The notes below the pieces were generated by a model. That model searched no databases. It was not told the origin of the DNA and was given only the letters and a program-made list of their open reading frames with translations. Position numbers and translations under genes: made by a program. This document shows positions 6,741-14,043 of a stretch of 18,181 nucleotides of DNA, piece after piece. Location: assembly GCA_020631295.1 (NCBI GenBank), contig JAHDHN010000023.1, positions 1-18,181 on the forward strand. The letters run 5' to 3'. This DNA is from Rickettsiales bacterium (GTDB lineage Bacteria; Pseudomonadota; Alphaproteobacteria; Rickettsiales; UBA8987). Positions within the stretch are counted from its first letter, which is position 1. Each line of letters begins with the position of its first letter.

Positions 6741-8090
6741 CTAAGCCAGCACCGTACGCAGCTGCGCTATATCAGCCACTTGCGTATAGGTGAAGTCTTT
6801 TTGTGCAGGATATTGCCCTGGCGGCACAATCGCGCGTGTAAAACCCAATTTGGCCGCCTCCCGCACACGCTGTTCCATATGCGATACTTTACGGATATCG
6901 CCCGACAAGCTCACCTCACCAAAGCACACTGTGTGCTTGGGCAGTGCAATGCCACTGATGCTGGAAAGCAGCGCTAAGGCCACCGCCATATCGGCCGCTG
7001 GCTCCTGAATTTTTAGGCCACCTGCGACATTTAAAAACACTTCTTTATCGGCTGATTGCACGCCTGCATGGCGTTGCAGCACGGCCAAAATCATCGACAG
7101 ACGGTTTTGATCCCAGCCCACCACCGCACGGCGAGGTGTGGCCATGGCACTGGGCGACACAAGCGCTTCAATATCCAGCAACATTGGCCGGCTGCCCTCC
7201 ATGCCAGCAAACACGGCGCAACCAGGTACAGGCTCCTCACGCATATTCATAAATAATGCACTTGGGTTGGTCACCTCCTGCAGGCCATTCTCACGCATTT
7301 CAAACACGCCAATCTCATTGGCCGCACCAAAGCGATTTTTAATCGCGCGGATCAGGCGGAATTGGTGATGGCGATCGCCCTCAAAATACAGCACCGTATC
7401 CACCATATGCTCCAGCAATTTGGGGCCAGCAATGGCACCGTCTTTGGTCACATGGCCCACCAGCACCAACGCAATATCATGCGCTTTGCAGTGGCTGATC
7501 AGCTCATGCGCCGCCACACGCACCTGGCTTACCGTGCCCGGTGCAGATTCCACCTCTGGCACAAACATGGTCTGAATCGAATCAATCACCACCATGGGTG
7601 GCTGCTTGGTTTTCAGCGTAGCAATAATATCCCGCACATTGGTGGCGGCGGCTAAGGTGAGCGGTGCGGTTTCCACGCCCAGGCGCTTGGCACGCAGCTG
7701 CACTTGCGCCACCGATTCCTCACCGGTGATATATACACAATCTGGCAATCGGCGGCTAAGCTCCGCCATGAGTTGCAAGAGAAGTGTGGATTTTCCAATG
7801 CCTGGATCACCGCCAATCAGCATGGCCGCGCCAGGCACAATACCACCGCCAAGTACACGGTCTAACTCACTGGCGTGAGAACCAACACGCTGCACCTCTT
7901 CTGCCGCCTCGCCTAAGCTGCGCAGTTCAATGCTACTTCCCTTGCTGCTTTGCTTGGCCTTAGTAAAATGCGCCGCGGAGGATTGCTCCTCCAGCGTGTT
8001 CCACTCGCCGCATGCCTCGCACTGGCCAGACCATTTGCTGGCCACTGCACCGCATGCATTGCACGCAAATTCTGTCTTCGCTTTTGCCAT
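6741..8090 (-). CDS. radA: DNA repair protein RadA (Sms)
   Basis: The 449-aa product has all parts of the family. A four-cysteine zinc finger is at the N-terminus (C10, C13, C24, C27). The RecA-like ATPase has Walker A G-D-P-G-I-G-K-S at 94-101 and Walker B V-V-I-D at 167-170. The RadA-specific K-N-R-F-G motif is at 251-255. The C-terminal domain is Lon-protease-like without protease function. It acts on branched recombination intermediates and helps strand exchange. The start has AAAGGAG on the minus strand (8104-8110), 13 nt from ATG, a rather long gap, and TATAAT farther upstream. It is the probable first gene of the unit with cvpA and purF. Confidence 0.97.
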   Translation of the reverse strand: MAKAKTEFACNACGAVASKWSGQCEACGEWNTLEEQSSAAHFTKAKQSSKGSSIELRSLGEAAEEVQRVGSHASELDRVLGGGIVPGAAMLIGGDPGIGKSTLLLQLMAELSRRLPDCVYITGEESVAQVQLRAKRLGVETAPLTLAAATNVRDIIATLKTKQPPMVVIDSIQTMFVPEVESAPGTVSQVRVAAHELISHCKAHDIALVLVGHVTKDGAIAGPKLLEHMVDTVLYFEGDRHHQFRLIRAIKNRFGAANEIGVFEMRENGLQEVTNPSALFMNMREEPVPGCAVFAGMEGSRPMLLDIEALVSPSAMATPRRAVVGWDQNRLSMILAVLQRHAGVQSADKEVFLNVAGGLKIQEPAADMAVALALLSSISGIALPKHTVCFGEVSLSGDIRKVSHMEQRVREAAKLGFTRAIVPPGQYPAQKDFTYTQVADIAQLRTVLA

Positions 8091-8130
8091 CCCTTATTGC
8101 CCGCTCCTTTATCTTGCATTGCATATCATA

Positions 8131-8136
8131 ATTATA
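8131..8136 (-). promoter_or_regulatory. Putative -10 element of the radA promoter
   Basis: The minus strand reads TATAAT, a perfect -10, about 40 nt upstream of the radA ATG. At the right distance I see only a poor -35 (TCAAAA). The expected transcript has a short leader that includes AAAGGAG. Confidence 0.4.
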
Positions 8137-8155
8137 CACATCTAAACAATGGATT

Positions 8156-8184
8156 TTGACAAATAGCATTTGCCGCGCTAGTTT
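8156..8184 (+). promoter_or_regulatory. Putative sulfotransferase promoter, leaderless geometry
   Basis: TTGACA (8156-8161), a 17-nt spacer and TAGTTT (8179-8184), then 6 nt to the ATG at 8191. The -35 is perfect and the -10 weak (three of six). The start codon has no Shine-Dalgarno, which fits transcription starting at the ATG. Confidence 0.5.
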
Positions 8185-8190
8185 CGCCTC

Positions 8191-8976
8191 ATGGTTGTAC
8201 CTTCTGCCCCACAGATAAAAGAACGTGTGAAAGACGCACTGCATAGCATGCAGGCGCGCAGCCTTCAGCAGCTCTCTTCCGGGCGGCTTTCGCGCTTTAA
8301 TCACCTCATGCATATCTCGCATCAGCACCGCTATGTATATTGCGAAATCCCTAAGGCCGGCTGCTCTACTGTAAAGCGCAGCTTACACCAGCTGGAGACC
8401 AAATCAGAGCTGCCTATGGCACTGCATGATGTGCATAAGCGTGCTGATTCGCCGCTTGCTGCACCCATGGACGGGGAAGATGGCTTCATGCAACATGTGC
8501 TGGGAAATTATTGTTTCTTTGCCCAGGTGCGCAACCCATATACGCGCATTCTTTCCTGCTATCTGGATAAAATACAACCCACTAACCCGGAGTATCACTA
8601 TTACCTCACCTTGCTGCGCATCAAGGCACAGCCAAGCTTCCAACAATTTTTAGAACGGCTGGCTTCACGAGATTTTCTGCTGGAGGCAGATATTCATTGG
8701 ACACCGCAAACCAAGCTGCTCTGCACCGACCGTGTGCAGTATGACCACCTGCTGAAATTTGAGACATTTCCAGAACAATTCACCACATTCCTGCAGGATG
8801 TGTTGCAGCAAGATATCACACCTTATTTTACAGAAGATAGTGCCCATAAAACCAACGCTGCTGCGCAGCTGGAACGTTACTACACACCACGTGCCATTGC
8901 ACTCTTGCAACAGCTCTATGCAGATGACTTTTCTGAACTAGGTTATAGTACGGATATTACCAACGCCACGGCGTAA
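8191..8976 (+). CDS. PAPS-dependent sulfotransferase, sulfotransferase family 2-like (carbohydrate type)
   Basis: The 261-aa product carries both PAPS-binding signatures. The 5'-phosphosulfate loop is I-P-K-A-G-C-S-T-V-K at residues 53-62. The 3'-phosphate motif is V-R-N-P-Y-T-R-I-L-S-C-Y at 113-124, with Arg114 and Ser122 as the likely contacts. H-W-T-P-Q-T (169-174) and the later L-L-K-F-E-T are typical of Golgi-type carbohydrate sulfotransferase relatives in bacteria. There is no signal peptide or membrane anchor, so it should act in the cytosol or at the inner face of the membrane. The acceptor is unknown. Its neighbour is a glycosyltransferase (convergent), and ugd and a phosphohexomutase lie in the same window, so a surface glycan is a reasonable guess. 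Confidence 0.85.
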   Translation: MVVPSAPQIKERVKDALHSMQARSLQQLSSGRLSRFNHLMHISHQHRYVYCEIPKAGCSTVKRSLHQLETKSELPMALHDVHKRADSPLAAPMDGEDGFMQHVLGNYCFFAQVRNPYTRILSCYLDKIQPTNPEYHYYLTLLRIKAQPSFQQFLERLASRDFLLEADIHWTPQTKLLCTDRVQYDHLLKFETFPEQFTTFLQDVLQQDITPYFTEDSAHKTNAAAQLERYYTPRAIALLQQLYADDFSELGYSTDITNATA

Positions 8977-8983
8977 CTTTCTT

Positions 8984-8998
8984 AATAAGAGCGACTAT
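8984..8998 (+). repeat. 15-mer repeat copy 2 (AATAAGAGCGACTAT)
   Basis: It lies 7 nt past the sulfotransferase stop, in the 39-nt gap between two convergent genes, and is preceded by GTAACTTTCTT. It matches the copies at 1382-1396 (minus) and 17862-17876 at 12-13 of 15 positions. Confidence 0.5.
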
Positions 8999-9015
8999 GT
9001 TATGAGTATTAAGCT

Positions 9016-10029
9016 TCAAGGTGATAATAATGCGTGGTAAAACCCCATCACCTGCTCTGCCTTCTTCGGCAAACTAAAATCTGAAATATCATATTCTATG
9101 TCACCTGCAGATATGTTCTGCAACGCCGCGGCCAAGGCCTCTGTGCTTTGCTCTTCCACCCAATGGATGGGATAATTACCAAAAATCTCCCTCACATTCT
9201 CAATGGCAAAGGCCACAATCGGCTTTTTGGCCTGCATGGCCTCCAGCAGCACCAGGCCAAAGGTCTCATGTTGCGAAGGAAACACAAACACATCGCACAG
9301 ATGCATATAGTCTGCAGCATTGCTCACATGACCAGGAAAATGTACGTTTTTGTTGTTAGCAGCGGCCAAGCGCGTATTGAGCGACTGGCTGCCATCACCC
9401 ACCATAATTAAATGGCTATCTGGCATCTTAGCGCTTAAAAACGCATGCACCAGCATCACCGGGTTTTTGCTTTTTACCAGGCGACCAATGGAGCCAAACA
9501 CCAGCGCATCGCTCGGGATATTAAGCTCTTTGCGTAAATCTGCCAGGCGCTTCTTCGTCGGCGCCTTACGTGCTGCTATCCAATTATCAATGCGTGTGAT
9601 CTTTCCTGCATAATTCTCCGGCACTGTGGTGGGCTGCGTGTTGTTGATGCAGATCAAGCCGTCTGTACAGGCAAATTTAGGCAGATAAGCACTTTGATGC
9701 AATGTGGCCACCACCGGCGTGCCCTTTGGTGCAATGCGCGGCAGAATCTTTGCATCATGGCCGTAATGTGCATGGATAATATCCGCCTTAATGCGGCGTG
9801 TGTGCCACCACATAAACGGCGTGGTGCCATGCTTGGGCATGCGGTGAATTTTCACCGAAGGCAGCGGATAGCAATCCGCATCCGGGTGATGAAAAATATG
9901 GCTGTTAAAGCGCAAAAACAGATGCACATCATGCCCTTGCGCTGCCTGATAATTGGCCAGCTCCAGCGCATGGCGCTCGCTGCCTGCAAAGCTTTTGGTA
10001 ATAAAACTATGGATGATAGTAAGGCTCAT
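9016..10029 (-). CDS. Glycosyltransferase, GT4 family (GT-B fold)
   Basis: From ATG 10029 the product has 337 aa. The N-terminal domain begins S-L-T-I-I-H-S-F with a G-S-E-R-H-A-L-E-L-A motif as in GT4 enzymes. A-D-I-I-H-A-H-Y is at about 82-89. The C-terminal domain has F-G-S-I-G-R-L-V-K-S-K-N (178-189) and the nucleotide-sugar motif E-T-F-G-L-V-L-L-E (255-263), with the two glutamates of the E-x7-E signature. No signal peptide is present. It probably adds a sugar to a lipopolysaccharide or capsule intermediate at the inner face of the membrane, but donor and acceptor cannot be read from sequence. ATG codons at 10041 and 10047 are alternative starts. A TATAAA (minus, 10049-10054) 7 nt upstream of 10041 would fit a leaderless start there. 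Confidence 0.9.
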   Translation of the reverse strand: MSLTIIHSFITKSFAGSERHALELANYQAAQGHDVHLFLRFNSHIFHHPDADCYPLPSVKIHRMPKHGTTPFMWWHTRRIKADIIHAHYGHDAKILPRIAPKGTPVVATLHQSAYLPKFACTDGLICINNTQPTTVPENYAGKITRIDNWIAARKAPTKKRLADLRKELNIPSDALVFGSIGRLVKSKNPVMLVHAFLSAKMPDSHLIMVGDGSQSLNTRLAAANNKNVHFPGHVSNAADYMHLCDVFVFPSQHETFGLVLLEAMQAKKPIVAFAIENVREIFGNYPIHWVEEQSTEALAAALQNISAGDIEYDISDFSLPKKAEQVMGFYHALLSP

Positions 10030-10085
10030 GAACCGAGGCATAACCATGTTTATACAGTCATTCCACCTAATAATGCCTAGATCTT

Positions 10086-10167
10086 GTTTCCTGCGGCTTG
10101 ACCGCAGGATCAAATCTAACAGTTATAATGTATCACTATTTGACCCTGTGGCTAAACCACAGGGAAC
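10086..10167. repeat. Intergenic palindromic repeat, family A copy 4
   Basis: This 82-bp element starts GTTTCCTGCGG and ends CCACAGGGAAC. The arms are inverted relatives with internal hairpins CCTGCGG-CTTGA-CCGCAGG and CCTGTGG-CTAAA-CCACAGG. It is the uninterrupted version of the copy at 4392-4507. It lies between the divergent glycosyltransferase and Hpt genes. Confidence 0.8.
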
Positions 10168-10180
10168 AGTGCTTTGTGCC

Positions 10181-10209
10181 TCGACATTGCCTGTGAACTA
10201 TGCTAGCTA
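10181..10209 (+). promoter_or_regulatory. Weak putative promoter of the Hpt gene
   Basis: TCGACA (10181-10186), a 17-nt spacer and TAGCTA (10204-10209), then 7 nt to ATG 10217. The -35 matches at five of six positions but the -10 only at two. I list it because geometry and distance to ATG are the same as in the stronger cases at 2096-2124, 8156-8184 and 12892-12920. Confidence 0.25.
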
Positions 10210-10216
10210 TGGTTGT

Positions 10217-10537
10217 ATGTTGATTGATTCTGTACAGTTAAACCAATTTCGGGAATTGCTTGGTGATGCGGCAGATGCCGTTATTGCGGATTATTTTTCT
10301 AACGCCGCAGGCTATGTTGCAGAGATTGAGGCCGGCATTGCAGCAATAGACCACACGCAAATCCGTGAGGCTGCGCATCCGCTAAAATCCTCTTCTGCAC
10401 AGCTTGGCTTTTCTGCTGTGGCAGAAATTGCAAAAGACATAGAATATGCCGCGAAAGACACCGCGCCCATCGACCAAATCTCCAACCAATTCCCTGCCCT
10501 AAAAACAGCGCTCTCTGATACAGAAGCTGCTGTTTAA
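10217..10537 (+). CDS. Stand-alone Hpt (histidine phosphotransfer) domain protein
   Basis: The 106-aa protein is one helical domain. The phosphorylation motif is A-A-H-P-L-K-S-S-S-A-Q-L-G with His54 as the predicted phosphoacceptor, matching the A-H-x-L-K-[GS]-S-S-x-x-[LI]-G pattern of Hpt domains. Expected role: passing phosphate between response-regulator receiver domains in a multistep phosphorelay in the cytosol. No histidine kinase or response regulator is in the window, so its partners are unknown. The frame stays open far upstream through the palindromic repeat and into the glycosyltransferase gene. I take ATG 10217 because the domain begins there. No Shine-Dalgarno is seen. Confidence 0.85.
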   Translation: MLIDSVQLNQFRELLGDAADAVIADYFSNAAGYVAEIEAGIAAIDHTQIREAAHPLKSSSAQLGFSAVAEIAKDIEYAAKDTAPIDQISNQFPALKTALSDTEAAV

Positions 10538-10606
10538 TCCGTCGGCTCTATCACTCTATTGTCATATAAAATAAAGCTCAGCATTAATCATTCTGTCACA
10601 AATGAC

Positions 10607-10615
10607 TGTTATAAC
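10607..10615 (+). promoter_or_regulatory. Putative extended -10 promoter of the 736-aa gene
   Basis: TGTTATAAC gives an extended -10 (TG, one base, TATAAC). There is no good -35 at 16-18 nt. Transcription would start near 10622, giving a short leader that includes the purine-rich AGAGAG before ATG 10649. Confidence 0.4.
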
Positions 10616-10648
10616 TAGAAAACAAAACATTTGAAGAGAGATAGTAGC

Positions 10649-12859
10649 ATGAATGAATTTCTAGACGCATTACAAAACCATTTTTCTAAGGAGAATGATG
10701 AGAGGAAGGTTAAAAGATTCTACGATGCATTGGATAAAGAGCCTTATAGTGAGGCCATTCGTAGCTATAACTTACTACAAGAAATTAAAGATTTTGCATC
10801 AGACTATCCAGACGTGGATGTAGAAGCATTCATGGCTGAGTTTACAGAATTATTGGGCACCGGAGAAAATGATCCACTTGGCAAAAAAAGAGAAGCACTA
10901 GACCTTACCACTGCTGCTGGCAGAAATGCCTTTCGTGAAGCAGAGTTGGAAGCAATGAGAAAGGCACTTACACGCATTAAGAAGCTAGAAGAAGAGGATA
11001 TACCACAACATCATGCAGCTGAGTTAGAACAACCGCTAGAGGCGCCTATTGCTGAAATAAATACTCCCACAGCTGAAGAAAAAATTGTGGCAGAAGAGGT
11101 AGTAGAAACAGCTGCAGAAAAAACGGAAAAAAACAAAGAAAATGCTGCTGATGCACCAGTTACTGCACCACAACCTGGAAAGACGGTTGCTACGGAAGAG
11201 GTAACGCAAGCAACTCCTGAGACTCCTTCATCCGATATAGAAGTTACAGATGTTGTAGAGGATAAAGAACCAGAGAATGCGGCGCCTATCGAAAATAAGG
11301 CACCAACAGAGCAGTCTAGTACAGAAGAAGTGATCCATGTAGCGGTAACACCCAATGCTGCACCTCAGAATACAGCCGAGCCAGCAACGGAAAATAACAA
11401 CGAGCCAACTGCAGAGCACACACCAGCAAAAGAGGGTGTGAAAGCTGAGACAGCAAATAAAACAAGCCCTGAATCCCAACAGGCCGATATAGCTGCAGAA
11501 GAAAAGAAAAACGACGACATACCTGCCGCAGAAAAAGAATCAGAGAAAGAGCGCCAGCCGCTTGGAAAACGCATAAAAGATCTGTTTACTCGCAACAAAG
11601 AGGGCAAAGCAAAAGAACCTAAAGACGAGAAAGAGAAACAGGACAAAGCCGCAAAACGCGAAGCTCGCCGTGAACGTCTGAAAAATGTTGGCAAAAAACT
11701 CTTTGGCTGGGTGGGCAACCTAAAAGAAAAAGTCCAAGAACGCAAAGCACGAAAAGAAGCAAAGAAAGACGCAAACGAAGAGGCACGTACACAAGAAAAC
11801 AGTTCTAACGTATCAACAACAAGCAATGAAGAAAAGAAAGAGTCTAAACGTTATAGTATAAACACAGGTGTAGTACATAACTCCAATATTACAGGTACTG
11901 AGCCCAGCGGAGGTATAGAATATACACGCACCACAACACAAGACTCTGAAAAGAAAGGTATGCTTGGCCTGGGTAAAAAAATTGACAAGGCATTAGGTGG
12001 CAAACCACATACATTAGAACGTGGCATTGGTGTGATGCTAGACCCTAATGCTGTTCCTGTAGGCAGTAATTTCCTCTATGCTAAAGATGAAGGCGGTGTA
12101 GTGGGTGATATTTTAGGCGATCTACAAAGCACTTCGCAGATGACGCTAACAATTTCACCGCAAGGAAAATTTGCCAAAAAGATTGGCTTGAAAGAGATAA
12201 ATAGTTTTGCAGGCACATATCGGGTAGATGCTGGGCAACCAATAGACGCACAGCGCCGCTATGTACTAAACGGACAAATGGTGGGGGGCGGTGTAGGCTT
12301 TGATTTGGGCAAGCATAGCTTTAATACAAATATCAAATTTGGAGCCGGTGGGAACTTCACAGGCGGGGGGGCATTTAACATAGATGGACGCTATGCATAT
12401 GCCATTAAAACAGACCTTACTGCATTTGCCGCAGGTGAATATATGAAAAACGGCGACAATAAAATTACCAACATCATGGCAGGTACCACCATTGGCCATG
12501 ATGGCGGCAACCAATATAGTTTTACAACAGGGTATAGTGCCATACGTGCAAATGATATACTCTATAATAATAACATCCTCTCCGTACGTGCAGATGCTAC
12601 CTTCCCACTCAAGAACGCAACATTAGGTACAAGTATTGTGGGTGATATGAGTAAAAATCCAAATGATGTACAATCTAAATATATAAACAATCCAGGAGTT
12701 GGCTTAGAATTACAGGCAACAGAAATTGGCAAAAAACTAAAATTTGATTTCAATGTAGGCTACGAACAACGCAAGCAAACAGGTTCGACATTTGAAGTTG
12801 GAGCAACTATGCATTTCAATGGAAAACAAAAAACTGAATCCACACCTGATCGTCAATAG
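10649..12859 (+). CDS. Large cysteine-free three-part protein with barrel-like C-terminus, unknown function
   Basis: I do not recognise this 736-aa protein. Residues 1-115 look alpha-helical and charged. Residues about 120-300 are a low-complexity linker of Ala, Glu, Pro and Thr, acidic and surely disordered. Residues about 300-385 are strongly basic (Lys/Arg runs mixed with Glu), with one short hydrophobic patch L-F-G-W-V-G. Residues about 400-736 change to Gly/Asn/Thr-rich alternating polar-hydrophobic segments, ending with F-E-V-G-A-T-M-H-F and a 13-residue polar tail, which resembles an outer-membrane beta-barrel. There is no cysteine and only one tryptophan. There is no signal peptide, which is odd for a barrel protein. 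Base use is clearly more A-rich than in the flanking genes. AGAGAG lies about 9 nt before the chosen ATG; an in-frame TTG at 10631 is less likely. Confidence 0.85.
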   Translation: MNEFLDALQNHFSKENDERKVKRFYDALDKEPYSEAIRSYNLLQEIKDFASDYPDVDVEAFMAEFTELLGTGENDPLGKKREALDLTTAAGRNAFREAELEAMRKALTRIKKLEEEDIPQHHAAELEQPLEAPIAEINTPTAEEKIVAEEVVETAAEKTEKNKENAADAPVTAPQPGKTVATEEVTQATPETPSSDIEVTDVVEDKEPENAAPIENKAPTEQSSTEEVIHVAVTPNAAPQNTAEPATENNNEPTAEHTPAKEGVKAETANKTSPESQQADIAAEEKKNDDIPAAEKESEKERQPLGKRIKDLFTRNKEGKAKEPKDEKEKQDKAAKREARRERLKNVGKKLFGWVGNLKEKVQERKARKEAKKDANEEARTQENSSNVSTTSNEEKKESKRYSINTGVVHNSNITGTEPSGGIEYTRTTTQDSEKKGMLGLGKKIDKALGGKPHTLERGIGVMLDPNAVPVGSNFLYAKDEGGVVGDILGDLQSTSQMTLTISPQGKFAKKIGLKEINSFAGTYRVDAGQPIDAQRRYVLNGQMVGGGVGFDLGKHSFNTNIKFGAGGNFTGGGAFNIDGRYAYAIKTDLTAFAAGEYMKNGDNKITNIMAGTTIGHDGGNQYSFTTGYSAIRANDILYNNNILSVRADATFPLKNATLGTSIVGDMSKNPNDVQSKYINNPGVGLELQATEIGKKLKFDFNVGYEQRKQTGSTFEVGATMHFNGKQKTESTPDRQ

Positions 12860-12891
12860 CTTAGATAACATAGCTCTATACCCAGATTCCC

Positions 12892-12920
12892 TTGGCATTT
12901 TGCGGCAATGGGCGTATGGG
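12892..12920 (+). promoter_or_regulatory. Putative mnmA promoter, leaderless geometry
   Basis: TTGGCA (12892-12897), a 17-nt spacer and TATGGG (12915-12920), then 7 nt to ATG 12928. The arrangement is the same as for ugd (TTGGCA, N17, TATGTG, N7, ATG). A GGGAG (12918-12922), 5 nt before the same ATG, is an alternative explanation for how the start is recognised. Confidence 0.45.
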
Positions 12921-12927
12921 AGCCCGT

Positions 12928-14043
12928 ATGGTTGCGCTTCCACATATAGATGATCCGAATAATCCTCCACGGCTGGTGGTTGCCATGTCTGGCGGGGTGG
13001 ATAGCTCTGTCTGTGCGGCACTCTGCAAAGAAGCGGGCTATGAGACCATTGGCATCACCCTGCAGCTTTATGATATGGGCCAGCAGCTGGCGCGCAAGGG
13101 CGCCTGTTGCGCCGGGCAAGATATTGAGGATGCCAAGCGCGTGGCCGAGCATATTGGTATTCCGCATTATGTGCTGAATTATGAGAGCATTTTTAAAGAA
13201 TCAGTGATGGAAGAGTTTGCTGATAGCTACGCCAATGGCGAAACGCCGATTCCGTGCGTGCGCTGCAATCAATCGGTCAAATTTCGGGATTTATTCACGG
13301 TGGCGAAAGATCTTGGCGCCGATGGCCTGGTGACCGGCCATTATGTGCAGCGCCACGAAGGCAAAGCCGGCGCAGAGATGCATCGCGGTGCGGATCTGAA
13401 TAAAGACCAAAGCTATTTCTTGTTTGCCACCACGCAGGAACAGCTGGATTTCCTGCATTTCCCGCTGGGTGGGCTGGACAAAGCCACCACGCGGGAACAT
13501 GCCAAGCGGCTAGGGCTAGAGATTCACGACAAGCCCGACAGCCAAGATATTTGCTTTGTGGCAGGCGGCAATTATGCCGATATTGTGAAGAAATTACGCC
13601 CAGATGCCGCCACGCCAGGCGATATTGTGCATATTGATGGTACCGTGCTTGGACAGCATGAAGGGCTGCTGCATTATACGGTAGGCCAGAGGCGCGGTCT
13701 AAAAATCAGTTACCATGAGCCGCTTTATGTGATAGAATTGGATGCTGAGAAGCAGCAAGTGATTGTGGGGCCCGAGGCCGCGCTGGGCAAGCGGAGCTTT
13801 TATATCAAAGATGTAAATTGGCTGAGCCACACACCACTTTCTGATACAGGCACAGAAGCAGTTGTGAAGCTGCGCAGCCTGCATGCAGGTGCCAAGGCCA
13901 CCTTATTTGCCGATGCAAAAGGCGCACGCGTGGTGCTGCATGAAGCAGAAAAAGCGGTAACGCCAGGCCAAGCATGTGTTGCATATAGTGATACACATAT
14001 GTTAGGAGGCGGCTGGATTATGCGGGAGGGCATAAGCAATTGA
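12928..14043 (+). CDS. mnmA: tRNA-specific 2-thiouridylase MnmA
   Basis: The 371-aa product has the PP-loop S-G-G-V-D-S-S at residues 21-27. The catalytic cysteine pair is Cys113 in C-V-R-C-N-Q-S-V-K-F and Cys209 in S-Q-D-I-C-F-V, aligning with Cys102 and Cys199 of the E. coli enzyme. The G-H-Y and D-Q-S-Y-F-L segments are present. Reaction: ATP-dependent 2-thiolation of wobble U34 in tRNAs for Lys, Glu and Gln, taking sulfur from the relay proteins. I choose ATG 12928 because GGGAG lies 5 nt upstream and the promoter-like sequence ends before it. In-frame ATGs at 12892-12918 are less likely. Its TGA overlaps the TTG start of the next gene by 4 nt, so translation is probably coupled. Confidence 0.95.
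   Translation: MVALPHIDDPNNPPRLVVAMSGGVDSSVCAALCKEAGYETIGITLQLYDMGQQLARKGACCAGQDIEDAKRVAEHIGIPHYVLNYESIFKESVMEEFADSYANGETPIPCVRCNQSVKFRDLFTVAKDLGADGLVTGHYVQRHEGKAGAEMHRGADLNKDQSYFLFATTQEQLDFLHFPLGGLDKATTREHAKRLGLEIHDKPDSQDICFVAGGNYADIVKKLRPDAATPGDIVHIDGTVLGQHEGLLHYTVGQRRGLKISYHEPLYVIELDAEKQQVIVGPEAALGKRSFYIKDVNWLSHTPLSDTGTEAVVKLRSLHAGAKATLFADAKGARVVLHEAEKAVTPGQACVAYSDTHMLGGGWIMREGISN

Noticed and set aside
1446..10167. Family A repeats as a CRISPR array
   Set aside because: The copies are thousands of bases apart, differ in sequence, and no spacers or cas genes are seen.
9953..10216. N-terminal extension of the Hpt gene
   Set aside because: The extension would run through the opposite-strand glycosyltransferase gene and the palindromic repeat, and translates into sequence with no domain character.
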